Shown here: positions 9,793 through 17,437 of the stretch, one piece after another
Layout: the number at the start of each line of letters is the position of its first letter
Position numbering within the stretch: the stretch's first letter is position 1
NCBI RefSeq assembly: GCF_009223885.1
Contig: NZ_CP045144.1
Coordinates: 2,530,001 to 2,594,000 of the forward strand
Direction of reading: 5' to 3'
DNA from: Ancylobacter sp. TS-1
GTDB taxonomy: Bacteria; Pseudomonadota; Alphaproteobacteria; Rhizobiales; Xanthobacteraceae
Length of the DNA: 64,000 nt
Notes under the pieces: model-generated
Database searches by the model: none
Told to the model about the DNA's origin: nothing
The model's input: only the letters and a program-made list of their open reading frames with translations
Made by a program: the position numbers and the translations under genes

Positions 9793-10515
9793 GTGATCCG
9801 CTTCTACTTCCACCCCACGCCCAACCCCGCCAAGGTCGCGCTGCTGCTTGAGGAGACCGGCCTGCCCTACGAGCTGGTTCCCGTCGACACCAGCAAGGGC
9901 GAGCAGCACAGCCCGGAATTTCGCGCCATCAATCCGAACGGCAAGGTCCCGGCCATCGTCGACACCGACGGGCCGGGCGGGCGCGAGGCGCGGGTCTTCG
10001 ATTCCAGCGCCATTCTGCTCTATCTCGCCGAGAAGACCGGCACGTTTCTCGGCGCGCCGCAGGACCGGCCGGAACTCCTGTCCTGGCTGATGTTCATCGC
10101 CTCGGGGCTGGGCCCGTTCTCGGGCCAGTCGGTTCACTTCCAGCACGCGGCCCCGGAGGGTCTCGACTATGCCGTGAACCGCTACCGCCGCGAAGCGGAG
10201 CGCCACTACCAGGTCCTTGACGACCATCTGCGGGGACGGCCCTACATACTGGGCGACACCTATACGATCGCGGACATCTCCGCCTGGGGCTGGCTCGACC
10301 GCGCCTCCCGCGTGCGCAAGGGCGCCGACGACCCGCTCGCGCCCTACCCCGACCTCAAGCGACTGTTCGAGACCGTCGACGCGCGCCCCGCTGCCGCACG
10401 TGCCCGCGCGGTCGGCGCCGACCACCCCTTCAAGCGGGTGAACGACGAGGAGACGCGACGCGCACTGTTCCCCTCCAACTACCCGCCCGCCACCCCGCAG
10501 GGAGACGACCGATGA
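9793..10515 (+). CDS. Glutathione S-transferase family protein
   Basis: 240 residues from a GTG start preceded by GGGAGGA. N-terminal thioredoxin-like domain (IRFYFHPTPNPAKVALLLEETGLPYELVPVD, with NPNGKVPAI containing the cis-Pro and DSSAILLYLAEKTG binding the glutathione gamma-glutamyl group), then the all-helical C-terminal domain with the N-capping motif YTIADISAWGW. It probably detoxifies electrophiles or isomerises glutathione conjugates. It overlaps the following SDR gene by ATGA. The divergent TetR regulator belongs to an electrophile-responsive group, which agrees with a detoxification role. Confidence 0.88.
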   Translation: MIRFYFHPTPNPAKVALLLEETGLPYELVPVDTSKGEQHSPEFRAINPNGKVPAIVDTDGPGGREARVFDSSAILLYLAEKTGTFLGAPQDRPELLSWLMFIASGLGPFSGQSVHFQHAAPEGLDYAVNRYRREAERHYQVLDDHLRGRPYILGDTYTIADISAWGWLDRASRVRKGADDPLAPYPDLKRLFETVDARPAAARARAVGADHPFKRVNDEETRRALFPSNYPPATPQGDDR

Positions 10516-11318
10516 ACCTCGCCAACAAGCGCATATTGATCACCGGCGGTTCGAGCGGCATCGGCCTTGCGCTCGCCCGTGCCTTCCTCGCCCGTGGCGC
10601 GCGCGTGGTCGTCACCGGCCGGCGCCCGGACGTGCTGGCCACCGCCGTGGCGGAACTCCGGGAGACGGGCGGCGACGTGCTGGGCGTGGCCGCCGACATC
10701 GGCGCCGCCGAGGGCCGCGCGACGACCCTGCGCGAAGCGCTCGCTCACCTCGGCGGGCTGGACATTCTCGTCAACAATGCCGGCGGCGTGCGCGCCGGAC
10801 GGCTGGAGGACGTGCCCGAGCGCGACCTTCAGGCCATGATCGATGTCGATCTCCTCGCCCCCATCCTGCTGACGCGCGCGGCCCTGCCCGAACTGCGCGC
10901 CAGCGGCGAGGCGACGGTCGTCAATATCGCCTCCGGCATCGCCCTCGTCGGCGCGCCGTTCTACGCGACCTATGCGGCGGTGAAGGCCGGCCTCGCCCGC
11001 TTCGGCGAGTCACTGCGGCGCGAGCTGAAGGGCGAGGGCGTGCATGTGCTGACGGCCTATCCGGGCGGCACCGACACGCCGATGATGAAGTCCAACCGCG
11101 CCGGGCCGGAACTCGGCTTCTCCCGGGAGCCGGCCTCCGATGTCGCCGAGGCCATCGTCGCCGGGGTCGAGGCGGGCGCCTTCGAGGTGATCCGGGGCGG
11201 CGAGACGCGCGCAAAGATGATCGCGCTCAACCGCGAGGATCCGGCCGCCGTCGACGAGCGCTTCCTTGGCCTCAAGCCGGCGCTGGAGGAGGCGGTGAAG
11301 GATCACTCGGCGCTGTAG
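10512..11318 (+). CDS. Short-chain dehydrogenase/reductase
   Basis: 268 residues, classical SDR. NAD(P)-binding TGGSSGIGLALA at the N-terminus, with Arg in VVTGRRPD suggesting NADPH preference, NNAGG motif, catalytic Ser in VNIASGIALVG and the YxxxK catalytic pair in FYATYAAVKAGLA. Similar to DltE-like/sepiapterin-like reductases of unknown substrate. Translationally coupled to the GST gene (ATGA overlap), so the pair probably reduces and conjugates the same kind of reactive carbonyl compound under TetR control. Confidence 0.88.
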   Translation: MNLANKRILITGGSSGIGLALARAFLARGARVVVTGRRPDVLATAVAELRETGGDVLGVAADIGAAEGRATTLREALAHLGGLDILVNNAGGVRAGRLEDVPERDLQAMIDVDLLAPILLTRAALPELRASGEATVVNIASGIALVGAPFYATYAAVKAGLARFGESLRRELKGEGVHVLTAYPGGTDTPMMKSNRAGPELGFSREPASDVAEAIVAGVEAGAFEVIRGGETRAKMIALNREDPAAVDERFLGLKPALEEAVKDHSAL

Positions 11319-11345
11319 CCGGAAGGGTCGCCTCGGGCCAGCCCT

Positions 11346-11981
11346 TCACCAGCGCAGCAGCCGGCGGCCCAGAAGGTAGCCGGCTGTTGTCACCATCGCG
11401 ATGGCGATCGAATACCAGAGCATCACGAAGAGCGGGCTGTCGTCGTCGCAGTTCGCCGCATAGAAGCTCGCCGCGATGGCGCTCGCGGCGAGGCCGGCCA
11501 GCGCGCCCGCGAGGCCCGGATTGGACGGCGCCCCCCGGCGCAGCGCCGCCATGAAGCAGGCCAGCGGGCCGATGGCGAGCAGGGGAATGAGCGTCAGGCA
11601 GAAGCGCGCATTATGGCCGATCATGTCCGCCATCCACTGCGTCTGCGGCAGCGCGATCAGTTCCAGGCCGACGCCGCCGGCGAGCAGGGCGACAACGAGC
11701 GCAAGCGGCAGAAGCCGCGCCGCCACCGGCGTCCCGGGCCGGCCGAGGGCCCCCATCGCCACGGTGGCGATGACCGCCAGCGTGATTGTCACCGCGAACT
11801 TGAACAGGAAGCGCACACTCTCCAGCGCCTCCGCGATATCGGGGCGGAAGCCGATGGCCGCGAAGAACAGCGCCGCTGCGGTCAGCACCCCGGCGACGGT
11901 GGCGGCGCGCAGCACCCGGCCGAACCGCCAGCGCGGTTGCGAATCGGCGGCCAGCGTGCGGATGAAATCGTCAGTCCTCAC
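11346..11981 (-). CDS. nrsF: NrsF-type (DUF1109) membrane anti-sigma factor
   Basis: About 211 residues from a GTG start that overlaps the stop of the sigma gene (start 11981, sigma stop 11971). After a short cytoplasmic N-terminus (TDDFIRTLAADSQP, the typical NrsF entry motif) there are six membrane segments. Conserved cysteines sit in ARFCLTLIPL and in AANCDDDSPLFVMLWY, the positions used by Caulobacter NrsF for metal/redox sensing. It is expected to sequester the ECF sigma at the membrane and to release it under metal or oxidative stress. The adjacent divergent bufferin operon is the likely target. A second NrsF-like gene lies at 25069. Confidence 0.87.
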   Translation of the reverse strand: MRTDDFIRTLAADSQPRWRFGRVLRAATVAGVLTAAALFFAAIGFRPDIAEALESVRFLFKFAVTITLAVIATVAMGALGRPGTPVAARLLPLALVVALLAGGVGLELIALPQTQWMADMIGHNARFCLTLIPLLAIGPLACFMAALRRGAPSNPGLAGALAGLAASAIAASFYAANCDDDSPLFVMLWYSIAIAMVTTAGYLLGRRLLRW

Positions 11982-12546
11982 GGAACCTGCTCCGGTAGAG
12001 GGCGCCCAGCGCCTTGAGCGCGCGATGCAGGGACACCCGCACGGCACCCTCGCTCATCGTGAGGCGTGCCGCCGTCTCGCGGATGCTCTGGCCATTCAGC
12101 GATATGGACCGGACGATCTCTTCCTGCTGTGCCTTCAGATGCCCGAGCAGCATGTCGATATCACGCGCCGAAAGTTCCGGCGTGTTGTCCTCGGCGGGCA
12201 GCACATCCATGACATCCTCGATCGGGATCGCCGCGTGTCGGCCATTGCGCCGGAGAATGTCGATCAGCTTGTTGCGCGTGATGGCCGAGACCCAGGGGCC
12301 GATGGGACGGGTACCGTCCCACGTTTCCCGCTTCAGATGGATCGTCAGCAGCACTTCCTGCACGATGTCCTCGACCTCGTTTCCCGCGACATGGAGCGTC
12401 CGGCACCGCGCGCGGGCGACCGAGCGGATATGCGGTGTGACCGCCGCCAGAAAGCGTCGATAGGAGGCGCCGTCGCCGGCGATGCCCGCACGCATCCACG
12501 TCGCCCATTCGCTCTCCCGGCTGGGCTCCCGACACGTGGCGGTCAT
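11971..12546 (-). CDS. sigF: ECF sigma factor partner of NrsF (SigF-like)
   Basis: About 191 residues. Region 2 (HIRSVARARCRT...NEVEDIVQEVLLTIHLKRETWDGTRPIGPWVSAITRNKLIDILRR) and region 4 (AQQEEIVRSISLNGQSIRETAARLTMSEGAVRVSLHRALKALG) are complete; no ECF41-type extension. The next gene is a NrsF anti-sigma, so this is a Caulobacter SigF-type pair. The matching promoter GTAACG-N16-CGTA ends only ~11 bases before the ATG at 12546, so either the mRNA is nearly leaderless or translation begins at a later Met (for example 12495). The same promoter motif precedes the divergent bufA gene, implying autoregulation plus control of the bufferin operon. Confidence 0.87.
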   Translation of the reverse strand: MTATCREPSRESEWATWMRAGIAGDGASYRRFLAAVTPHIRSVARARCRTLHVAGNEVEDIVQEVLLTIHLKRETWDGTRPIGPWVSAITRNKLIDILRRNGRHAAIPIEDVMDVLPAEDNTPELSARDIDMLLGHLKAQQEEIVRSISLNGQSIRETAARLTMSEGAVRVSLHRALKALGALYRSRFRED

Positions 12547-12557
12547 CTGCCATCCCT

Positions 12558-12583
12558 TACGAAACCGGCGCCGGATTCGTTAC
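12558..12583 (-). promoter_or_regulatory. ECF-type promoter of the sigF-nrsF operon
   Basis: On the minus strand: GTAACG (12583-12578), 16-base spacer, CGTA (12561-12558). The same hexamer, spacing and CG-type -10 occur before bufA and before both sides of the second sigma locus; this matches the GTAAC(C/G)-N16-CGAA class known for SigF of Caulobacter. Confidence 0.75.
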
Positions 12584-12668
12584 AGCGCGCCCGGCGCCAT
12601 CGGCTCGCACCGGCGGCCCGTGCGCGTACTGATCTCACCCGCGTGCCCTCCCCGCAATCCCAAGATTC

Positions 12669-12684
12669 TAGAACATTTGTTATA
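12669..12684. promoter_or_regulatory. Second TAGAAC-N4-GT box, in the sigF/bufA intergenic region
   Basis: TAGAACATTTGTTATA resembles the box at 9739 (TAGAAC-N4-GTACTA), including flanking ATTC upstream. It lies in an AT-rich patch between the divergent sigF and bufA promoters. It may be a TetR operator, perhaps for the TetR at 9089, or chance; only two copies with this exact TAGAAC half were seen in the window. Confidence 0.35.
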
Positions 12685-12757
12685 TATTCTGGGTGTCGAT
12701 GACCAGACGGCCCGGCGGGCGCGGCCGGGTCGTCCGGAAAAAACATGGCGCGGCGCT

Positions 12758-12783
12758 GTAACGGGCCCCGACCACGATCCGTA
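12758..12783 (+). promoter_or_regulatory. ECF-type promoter of the bufferin operon
   Basis: GTAACG (12758-12763), 16-base spacer, CGTA (12780-12783), 51 bases before the bufA ATG. Identical hexamer and spacing to the promoter of the divergent ECF sigma gene. Confidence 0.78.
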
Positions 12784-12834
12784 GTGCTGGCGTGTCCAAT
12801 ATGGGCACTTCGAAATCCAGCATGGAGAGATCCA

Positions 12835-13140
12835 ATGTCCGTGAAAAACGTCGTGAGCTCCGCCGTCCTCGCCAGCGCCATGGTCACGGCCCTCGCCTCG
12901 ATGGCGGGCGCCGGCCCGCTGACCAAGGCCGAAGGCGAGGCCGCTGCCGCCGCCCACAAGGAGAAGTGCTTCGGCGTCGCCCTCAAGGGCCAGAACGACT
13001 GCGCCGCCGGTCCCGGCACCACCTGCCAGGGCACCTCGACGATCGATTTCCAGGGCAATGCGTGGAAGTTCGTCCAGGGTGGCACCTGCACCTCCATCGT
13101 CCTGCCGAACGGCAAGCACGGCTCGCTGAAGGCGACCTGA
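12835..13140 (+). CDS. bufA: BufA1-type bufferin precursor (DUF2282)
   Basis: 101 residues. Signal peptide [24 protein letters not shown] (cleavage near residue 26), then a small core with four cysteines (C45, C56, C64, C85) in the contexts [22 protein letters not shown] and GGTCTSI. This is the DUF2282/BufA1 family: ribosomally made peptides whose cysteines are modified by the MNIO enzyme BufB with BufC, yielding a periplasmic copper-binding bufferin. The operon order bufA-bufB-bufC-DoxX is the standard one. It is expressed from an ECF promoter shared with the divergent sigF gene. The ATG at 12835 follows GGAGAG at a good distance; an earlier in-frame ATG would disrupt the signal peptide. 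Confidence 0.9.
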   Translation: MSVKNVVSSAVLASAMVTALASMAGAGPLTKAEGEAAAAAHKEKCFGVALKGQNDCAAGPGTTCQGTSTIDFQGNAWKFVQGGTCTSIVLPNGKHGSLKAT

Positions 13141-13228
13141 TCCCGCCGCTTCGGCCCCGCCATTCCACGCCCACCGCTCCAAAACCCGACCATTGCCGGA
13201 AGGCAGGGAACTGCCGAGGAAGCTTGCC

Positions 13229-14143
13229 ATGAATGCAACGCCCCGCTTCGCCGCTGCGTCCGCGGCATTTCCTCCCCGCCTTCCGGCACATGCGGTCGCC
13301 GGTCTGGCCGGCACCAGCTTCAAGCACGAGCATCTCGCGGCGATCCTCGCCGACGGAACGCCGAAGGGCTTCTTCGAGGTGCACGCCGAGAACTACATGG
13401 GGGCCGGCGGCCCGCCGCACCGCGCCCTCGAAGCCATGCGCCGCGACAACCCCGTCTCGCTGCACGGCGTGTGCATGTCGATCGGCGGCCCCCAGCCGCT
13501 CGACCCGGCGCATCTCGCCCGGTTCGCGGCGCTGGTCGAGCGTTATGAGCCGGCTCTGGTTTCCGAGCATCTCGCCTGGTCGACCCATGAGACGACCTTT
13601 TTCAACGACCTGCTCCCGCTGCCCTATACGGAGGCGACGCTGCGCCGGGTCTGCGAGCATGTCGACGAGGTGCAGGAGGCGATCGGGCGGACGATGCTGC
13701 TCGAGAATCCCTCCACCTATGTCGTCTTTCCCGAATCCACCATGAGCGAGACGCAGTTCATCCGCGCCATCGCCCGGCGCACGGGTTGCGGGCTGCTGCT
13801 CGACGTCAACAACGTGTTCGTCTCGGCCGTCAATCACGGCTTTGCCGCGCTCGACTATCTCGCCGACTTCCCGCTCGAGGCGGTCGGGGAGATCCACCTC
13901 GCCGGCCACGCCGAGCAGGCCGACGACGAGGGCGATCGGCTTCTCATCGACAGCCATGACGGCCCCGTCGCCGATGCGGTCTGGAAGCTCTACGAGATCG
14001 TCATCGGCCGGGGCGGGCCGGTGCCGACGCTCATCGAATGGGACAGCAACATCCCCGACTGGCCGGTGCTGAAGGCGGAGGCCGCGGCGGCGCAGGCGAT
14101 CCTCGACCGCCATGCGGGACGGAGGGCGAGCCATGCCGCCTGA
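13229..14143 (+). CDS. bufB: BufB, MNIO-family (DUF692) bufferin maturase
   Basis: 304 residues, TIM-barrel multinuclear non-heme iron oxidative enzyme. Metal-ligand motifs typical of DUF692 are visible: [64 protein letters not shown] and LIEWD. It installs heterocycles (thiooxazoles) on cysteines of the BufA peptide, acting in the cytoplasm before export. The start at ATG 13229 is backed by GAGGAAG. It overlaps the bufC start by 11 bases. Confidence 0.92.
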   Translation: MNATPRFAAASAAFPPRLPAHAVAGLAGTSFKHEHLAAILADGTPKGFFEVHAENYMGAGGPPHRALEAMRRDNPVSLHGVCMSIGGPQPLDPAHLARFAALVERYEPALVSEHLAWSTHETTFFNDLLPLPYTEATLRRVCEHVDEVQEAIGRTMLLENPSTYVVFPESTMSETQFIRAIARRTGCGLLLDVNNVFVSAVNHGFAALDYLADFPLEAVGEIHLAGHAEQADDEGDRLLIDSHDGPVADAVWKLYEIVIGRGGPVPTLIEWDSNIPDWPVLKAEAAAAQAILDRHAGRRASHAA

Positions 14144-14948
14144 TGTCATTCAAGTCGCCGGAGGGTTTGCCGGCGCGGAACCGGCGGATTTCGCGGCGCG
14201 CTTCGCCCCGGCCCTCACCGATCCCGCCCGCGCCACGCCGGATCTGGTCGCCGGCCCGCGCGGCAAGGCGGCCGGGCGGCGCTACGACGTCTATCGCAAC
14301 AACGTCACCGTCAGCCTGATCGAGGCCCTCGCCGCGATCTACCCGGCGGTGCAGCGGCTCACCGGCGCCGCGTTCTTCCGCGCCATGGCCCGGTTCCATG
14401 TCCGCCAGACGCCACCGACCTCGCCGCTGCTGTTCGAGTATGGCCGGGACTTCCCCGCCTTCATCGCGGCCTATGAGCATGCGCGCGACATACCCTGGCT
14501 GGCGGATGTGGCGCGCATCGAGCGTGCCTGGCTCGACGCCTACCACGCCGCCGACGCCGATCCGCTCGATGCCGGCGCCCTCGCGCGCGTGCCCGCAGAC
14601 CGTCTGGCCGGGCTGACGTTCCGCGCCCATCCGGCGACGCGCATCGTCCGCTCGGTCTATGCGAGCGGCACCATCTTCGCCGCCAATCGCGGCGACGGAC
14701 ATGACGGCACCATCGATGCCGGCATGGCCGAAGATGTCCTCATCACCCGGCCCGATGCCAACGTCGCCCTGCGTCAGCTTCCGCCGGGCGCCGCCGCCTT
14801 TCTCGGTCGCCTCGTCGACGGCCACCGCCTCGACGAGGCGGCACAGGCCGCGCTGGACGCCGCGCCCGGCTTCGACATCGGCGCCGCCATCGCCGCGATG
14901 ATCGAGGCGGGCGCCTTCACCGCACTGGAACTGGAGGACTTGCCATGA
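14133..14948 (+). CDS. bufC: BufC, DUF2063 partner of the bufferin maturase
   Basis: 271 residues with the DUF2063 N-terminal domain ([41 protein letters not shown]), annotated in databases as a putative DNA-binding domain but functioning as the substrate-recruiting partner of BufB. The C-terminal part ([15 protein letters not shown]...[24 protein letters not shown]) is a RRE-like region seen in homologs. Starts within the end of bufB with GGAGGGCGAG upstream and overlaps the DoxX gene by ATGA. Confidence 0.88.
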   Translation: MPPDVIQVAGGFAGAEPADFAARFAPALTDPARATPDLVAGPRGKAAGRRYDVYRNNVTVSLIEALAAIYPAVQRLTGAAFFRAMARFHVRQTPPTSPLLFEYGRDFPAFIAAYEHARDIPWLADVARIERAWLDAYHAADADPLDAGALARVPADRLAGLTFRAHPATRIVRSVYASGTIFAANRGDGHDGTIDAGMAEDVLITRPDANVALRQLPPGAAAFLGRLVDGHRLDEAAQAALDAAPGFDIGAAIAAMIEAGAFTALELEDLP

Positions 14949-15442
14949 CGGCGATGGAACGACCGATGGAGACCGGGACCCACTGCGGCGGCCTCGCCGG
15001 CCTCGTCGGCCGGGCCGAGGACCTCGTGCGCCGGCTCGCGACGCCCTCCCTCGTCCAGCTCGCCCTGCGCCTCGCGCTCGCCGTGCCGTTCTGGCGCTCG
15101 GGCGTGCTGAAATGGGACGGGTTCCTTCAGCTCAACGAGATCGCGGTGACGCTCTTCACCGACGAGTTCATGCTGCACCTGCCCGGCGGCCCCTATCCCT
15201 TCCCGGCGCCGATGCTGACGGCGTTCCTGGCGGGCTGCGGCGAGATCGTCCTGCCGGTTCTGCTGGTGCTGGGGCTGGGAACCCGCTTCGCCGCGCTGGG
15301 CCTGCTGCTCATGACGGCCGTGGTCCAGCTCACCGTGCCGGAAGGCTGGCCGATCCACCTCACCTGGGCGGCGATGGCCCTCGCCGTCATGGCCGGCGGC
15401 GCGGGACGCATCTCCCTCGACGCCCTTGTCTCCCGGCGGTGA
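14945..15442 (+). CDS. DoxX family membrane protein of the bufferin operon
   Basis: 165 residues with four membrane segments; DoxX signature LALRLALAVPFWRSGVLKW near residue 40 and CGEIVLPVLLVLGLGTRFAALGLLLMTAVVQL later. DoxX proteins regularly close bufferin operons and may link them to membrane redox or copper stress, but the precise role is unknown. Coupled to bufC by ATGA overlap and convergent with the TetR gene at 15479. Confidence 0.85.
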   Translation: MTAMERPMETGTHCGGLAGLVGRAEDLVRRLATPSLVQLALRLALAVPFWRSGVLKWDGFLQLNEIAVTLFTDEFMLHLPGGPYPFPAPMLTAFLAGCGEIVLPVLLVLGLGTRFAALGLLLMTAVVQLTVPEGWPIHLTWAAMALAVMAGGAGRISLDALVSRR

Positions 15443-15478
15443 ACAGGCACCGTCCGCGTCGCCCCGCGCGCGGCCGGC

Positions 15479-16072
15479 TCACGGCCGGGCGGCCGGCTCC
15501 AGCGCTCCCGCGAGAATGTCCCTCGCCGCCGCCTTCGCGACGGCGGCGATGCGCGGATCGCCCGTGACCATGGCATTGACGATGGCGCCGTCGACGACCA
15601 GCCCGATCTTCTCGGTGAGCAGACCGGGGTCGCGCGCGCCGGCGGCAATGGCGAGATCGCACAGGCGCCCATTGATGCGGTCGCGATGGGCCATGGCGAT
15701 GTCGCGGATCCAGCCGTCACGCTTCTCGTGCTCGGCAACCGCGTTGATGAAGACGCAGCCGAAGAAGTCGCTGCTGGCGAACCAGCGCTCCAGCAGATCG
15801 AACAAGGCGAGGATGCGCGCGACCGGCTCCTCGCCCCGGTTCGGAATGTCGTGGTCGAACCAGTGGAACCACATGTCGGCTTCGGCGATGAACACCGCGC
15901 GCAGCAGATTGTCCTTCGAGCCGTAGCGGTCGTAGAGCGTTTTGCGCGCGACCCCGGCTTCCTTGATGATCCGGGCGACGCCGGTGGCATGGATGCCTTC
16001 GTTGCAGAACAGGCGCCGGGCCGCGTTCAGCAGCTTTGCCTCCGGCGATGTGCGATGTGGCTGATCGAGCAC
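15479..16072 (-). CDS. TetR family regulator of the NitT operon
   Basis: 197 residues from a GTG start (no better start upstream). Helix-turn-helix THATGVARIIKEAGVARKTLYDRYGSKDNLLRAVF with the conserved TLYDRYGSKD recognition helix. The C-terminal domain has FFGCVFINAVAEH, as in homologs of the YcdC/AcrR branch. It is divergent from the NitT/TauT operon; a 21-bp inverted repeat containing AGACC...GGTCT boxes lies between, so it probably represses that operon and its own gene. The effector is likely the imported compound. Confidence 0.85.
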   Translation of the reverse strand: MLDQPHRTSPEAKLLNAARRLFCNEGIHATGVARIIKEAGVARKTLYDRYGSKDNLLRAVFIAEADMWFHWFDHDIPNRGEEPVARILALFDLLERWFASSDFFGCVFINAVAEHEKRDGWIRDIAMAHRDRINGRLCDLAIAAGARDPGLLTEKIGLVVDGAIVNAMVTGDPRIAAVAKAAARDILAGALEPAARP

Positions 16073-16211
16073 GCGTCTGGTCCCCTTTCGTTAGAATATC
16101 AGGCTTTCGGGCTCGTCGCCTACCGCTGATTCCGCGCCATCCCCGTTCAATCGCCGCCCGAAATCTATGCGCGTGCTGCTTTTTCGGGCGGCCACCCTTG
16201 CGGAAAACTGC

Positions 16212-16266
16212 GTAGACCGGTCGGTCTCCTGCTGGCACGTGCCTTGCAGGAGACTGATCGGTCTAC
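16212..16266. promoter_or_regulatory. Two 21-bp inverted repeats, probable TetR operators
   Basis: The arms 16212-16232 and 16246-16266 are inverted copies with two mismatches and a 13-base spacer. Each arm itself contains a partial palindrome (AGACCGGTCGGTCT at 16214-16227, AGACTGATCGGTCT at 16251-16264), as expected for two TetR dimers. The site lies 38 bases before the binding-protein start codon and 140 bases before the divergent TetR start. Confidence 0.72.
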
Positions 16267-16303
16267 TCAACGGTCCGCAGGGCCAGAACAGGGAGCGGTG
16301 CAG

Positions 16304-17386
16304 ATGAAGCTGTTTCATCACGGGCATATCGAAGGTTCGGGCTGCTGCGAGGGGCGGGAGAAGGCGGGCGAGGCGGCACAGCCGGCCGGCCTGTCGCGAC
16401 GCGGCTTTCTGGCGTGTGGCTGCGCCACGCTGGCGGTGAGCGCGGCCGGCGCCGCGATGATCGCCAGCACCACGAGGGCGGAAGCAGAGGCCGGCGGCGC
16501 CGTGCTCAAGGTCGGCCACCTGCCGGCCGGCTGCGTGTCGCACCTCCTGCTCGCCAAGAAGCGCGACATGTTCGCCGAGGCCGGTCTGACGGTGGAGATG
16601 ACGCAGTTCAACGGCCCGGCCGACAATCTTCAGGCCCTTGTCGCCGGCGGCATCGACGTCATGCACAACCCGTGGACCACCACCATGGCGGCCTATGGCG
16701 AGGGGACGAAGGACCTGCGCATCATTGGCGGGTCCGGCCTCGCCGGCATCGAGCTCGTCGCCCGCGAGGGGTCGGTGAAGAACGTCAACGAGTTCGTGGC
16801 GGCTGCCGGCAAGGGCCTGCGGGTTGGCACGCTCAAGCTCGATACGCTCGAACTGGTCGGCTACGGGACGATGTCGCAGAACGGCAAGTCCTATGGCGAC
16901 TACGCGATGACCTTCTTCCCGAGCATGGTGGGCATGGGCGAGGCGCTCACAAGCGGCGCGGTCGATGTCTGCACGCTGGCGCAGCCCTATGCCGAAAGCG
17001 TCGTCAAGCAGGCGAACGGCATCTATCTCGCCAATTCCAACGACGTCTGGGGTCCCGAGGCGCCCGACTGCGTGATCAACACGCTGAGCGGCACGATCGG
17101 CGCCAAGGGCGCGCTGCTCACGCGCTACATGGGCGTGCTGAAGGCGGCGGCGCGGGAGTTCTACGGCAACTTCGATTCCGCGCTCGACGACCTGCAGCCG
17201 ATCTATGGCGCGCCGCGCGAGGTGCTCGCCATCGCGCTCAAGCGCCAGTCGCCCAATCCGATCATCGGCGACGCCGGCGCCTCCGGCATCCGGGGCGGCA
17301 TGAAGTACCTGATCGAGCTCGGCTATTTCAAGGACAACTTCGCCGATCAGGTGCTCGACCTGTCTCTCCAGCCGACGGCGGCGTGA
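16304..17386 (+). CDS. NitT/TauT-type ABC transporter substrate-binding protein
   Basis: 360 residues. Tat signal LSRRGFLACGCATLAVSAAGAAMIAS at about residues 30-55, preceded by a longer-than-usual Cys/His-containing leader (MKLFHHGHIEGSGCCEG). The mature protein is a SsuA/TauA-like type 2 binding protein: LKVGHLPAGCVSHLLLAKKRDMFAEAGLTVEMTQFNGPADNLQALVAGGIDVMHNPW. The start ATG 16304 has GGGAGCG upstream. It heads an operon that also encodes the permease (19947) and ATPase (20879). The ligand is unknown; the family takes up small organic N or S compounds such as taurine, sulfonates, pyrimidine precursors or riboflavin. Confidence 0.88.
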   Translation: MKLFHHGHIEGSGCCEGREKAGEAAQPAGLSRRGFLACGCATLAVSAAGAAMIASTTRAEAEAGGAVLKVGHLPAGCVSHLLLAKKRDMFAEAGLTVEMTQFNGPADNLQALVAGGIDVMHNPWTTTMAAYGEGTKDLRIIGGSGLAGIELVAREGSVKNVNEFVAAAGKGLRVGTLKLDTLELVGYGTMSQNGKSYGDYAMTFFPSMVGMGEALTSGAVDVCTLAQPYAESVVKQANGIYLANSNDVWGPEAPDCVINTLSGTIGAKGALLTRYMGVLKAAAREFYGNFDSALDDLQPIYGAPREVLAIALKRQSPNPIIGDAGASGIRGGMKYLIELGYFKDNFADQVLDLSLQPTAA

Positions 17387-17437
17387 CGCCTGTTCCCCGG
17401 AGCCGCGTGCTCCGGGTCCCTTCCTGTCAGACGGAGC

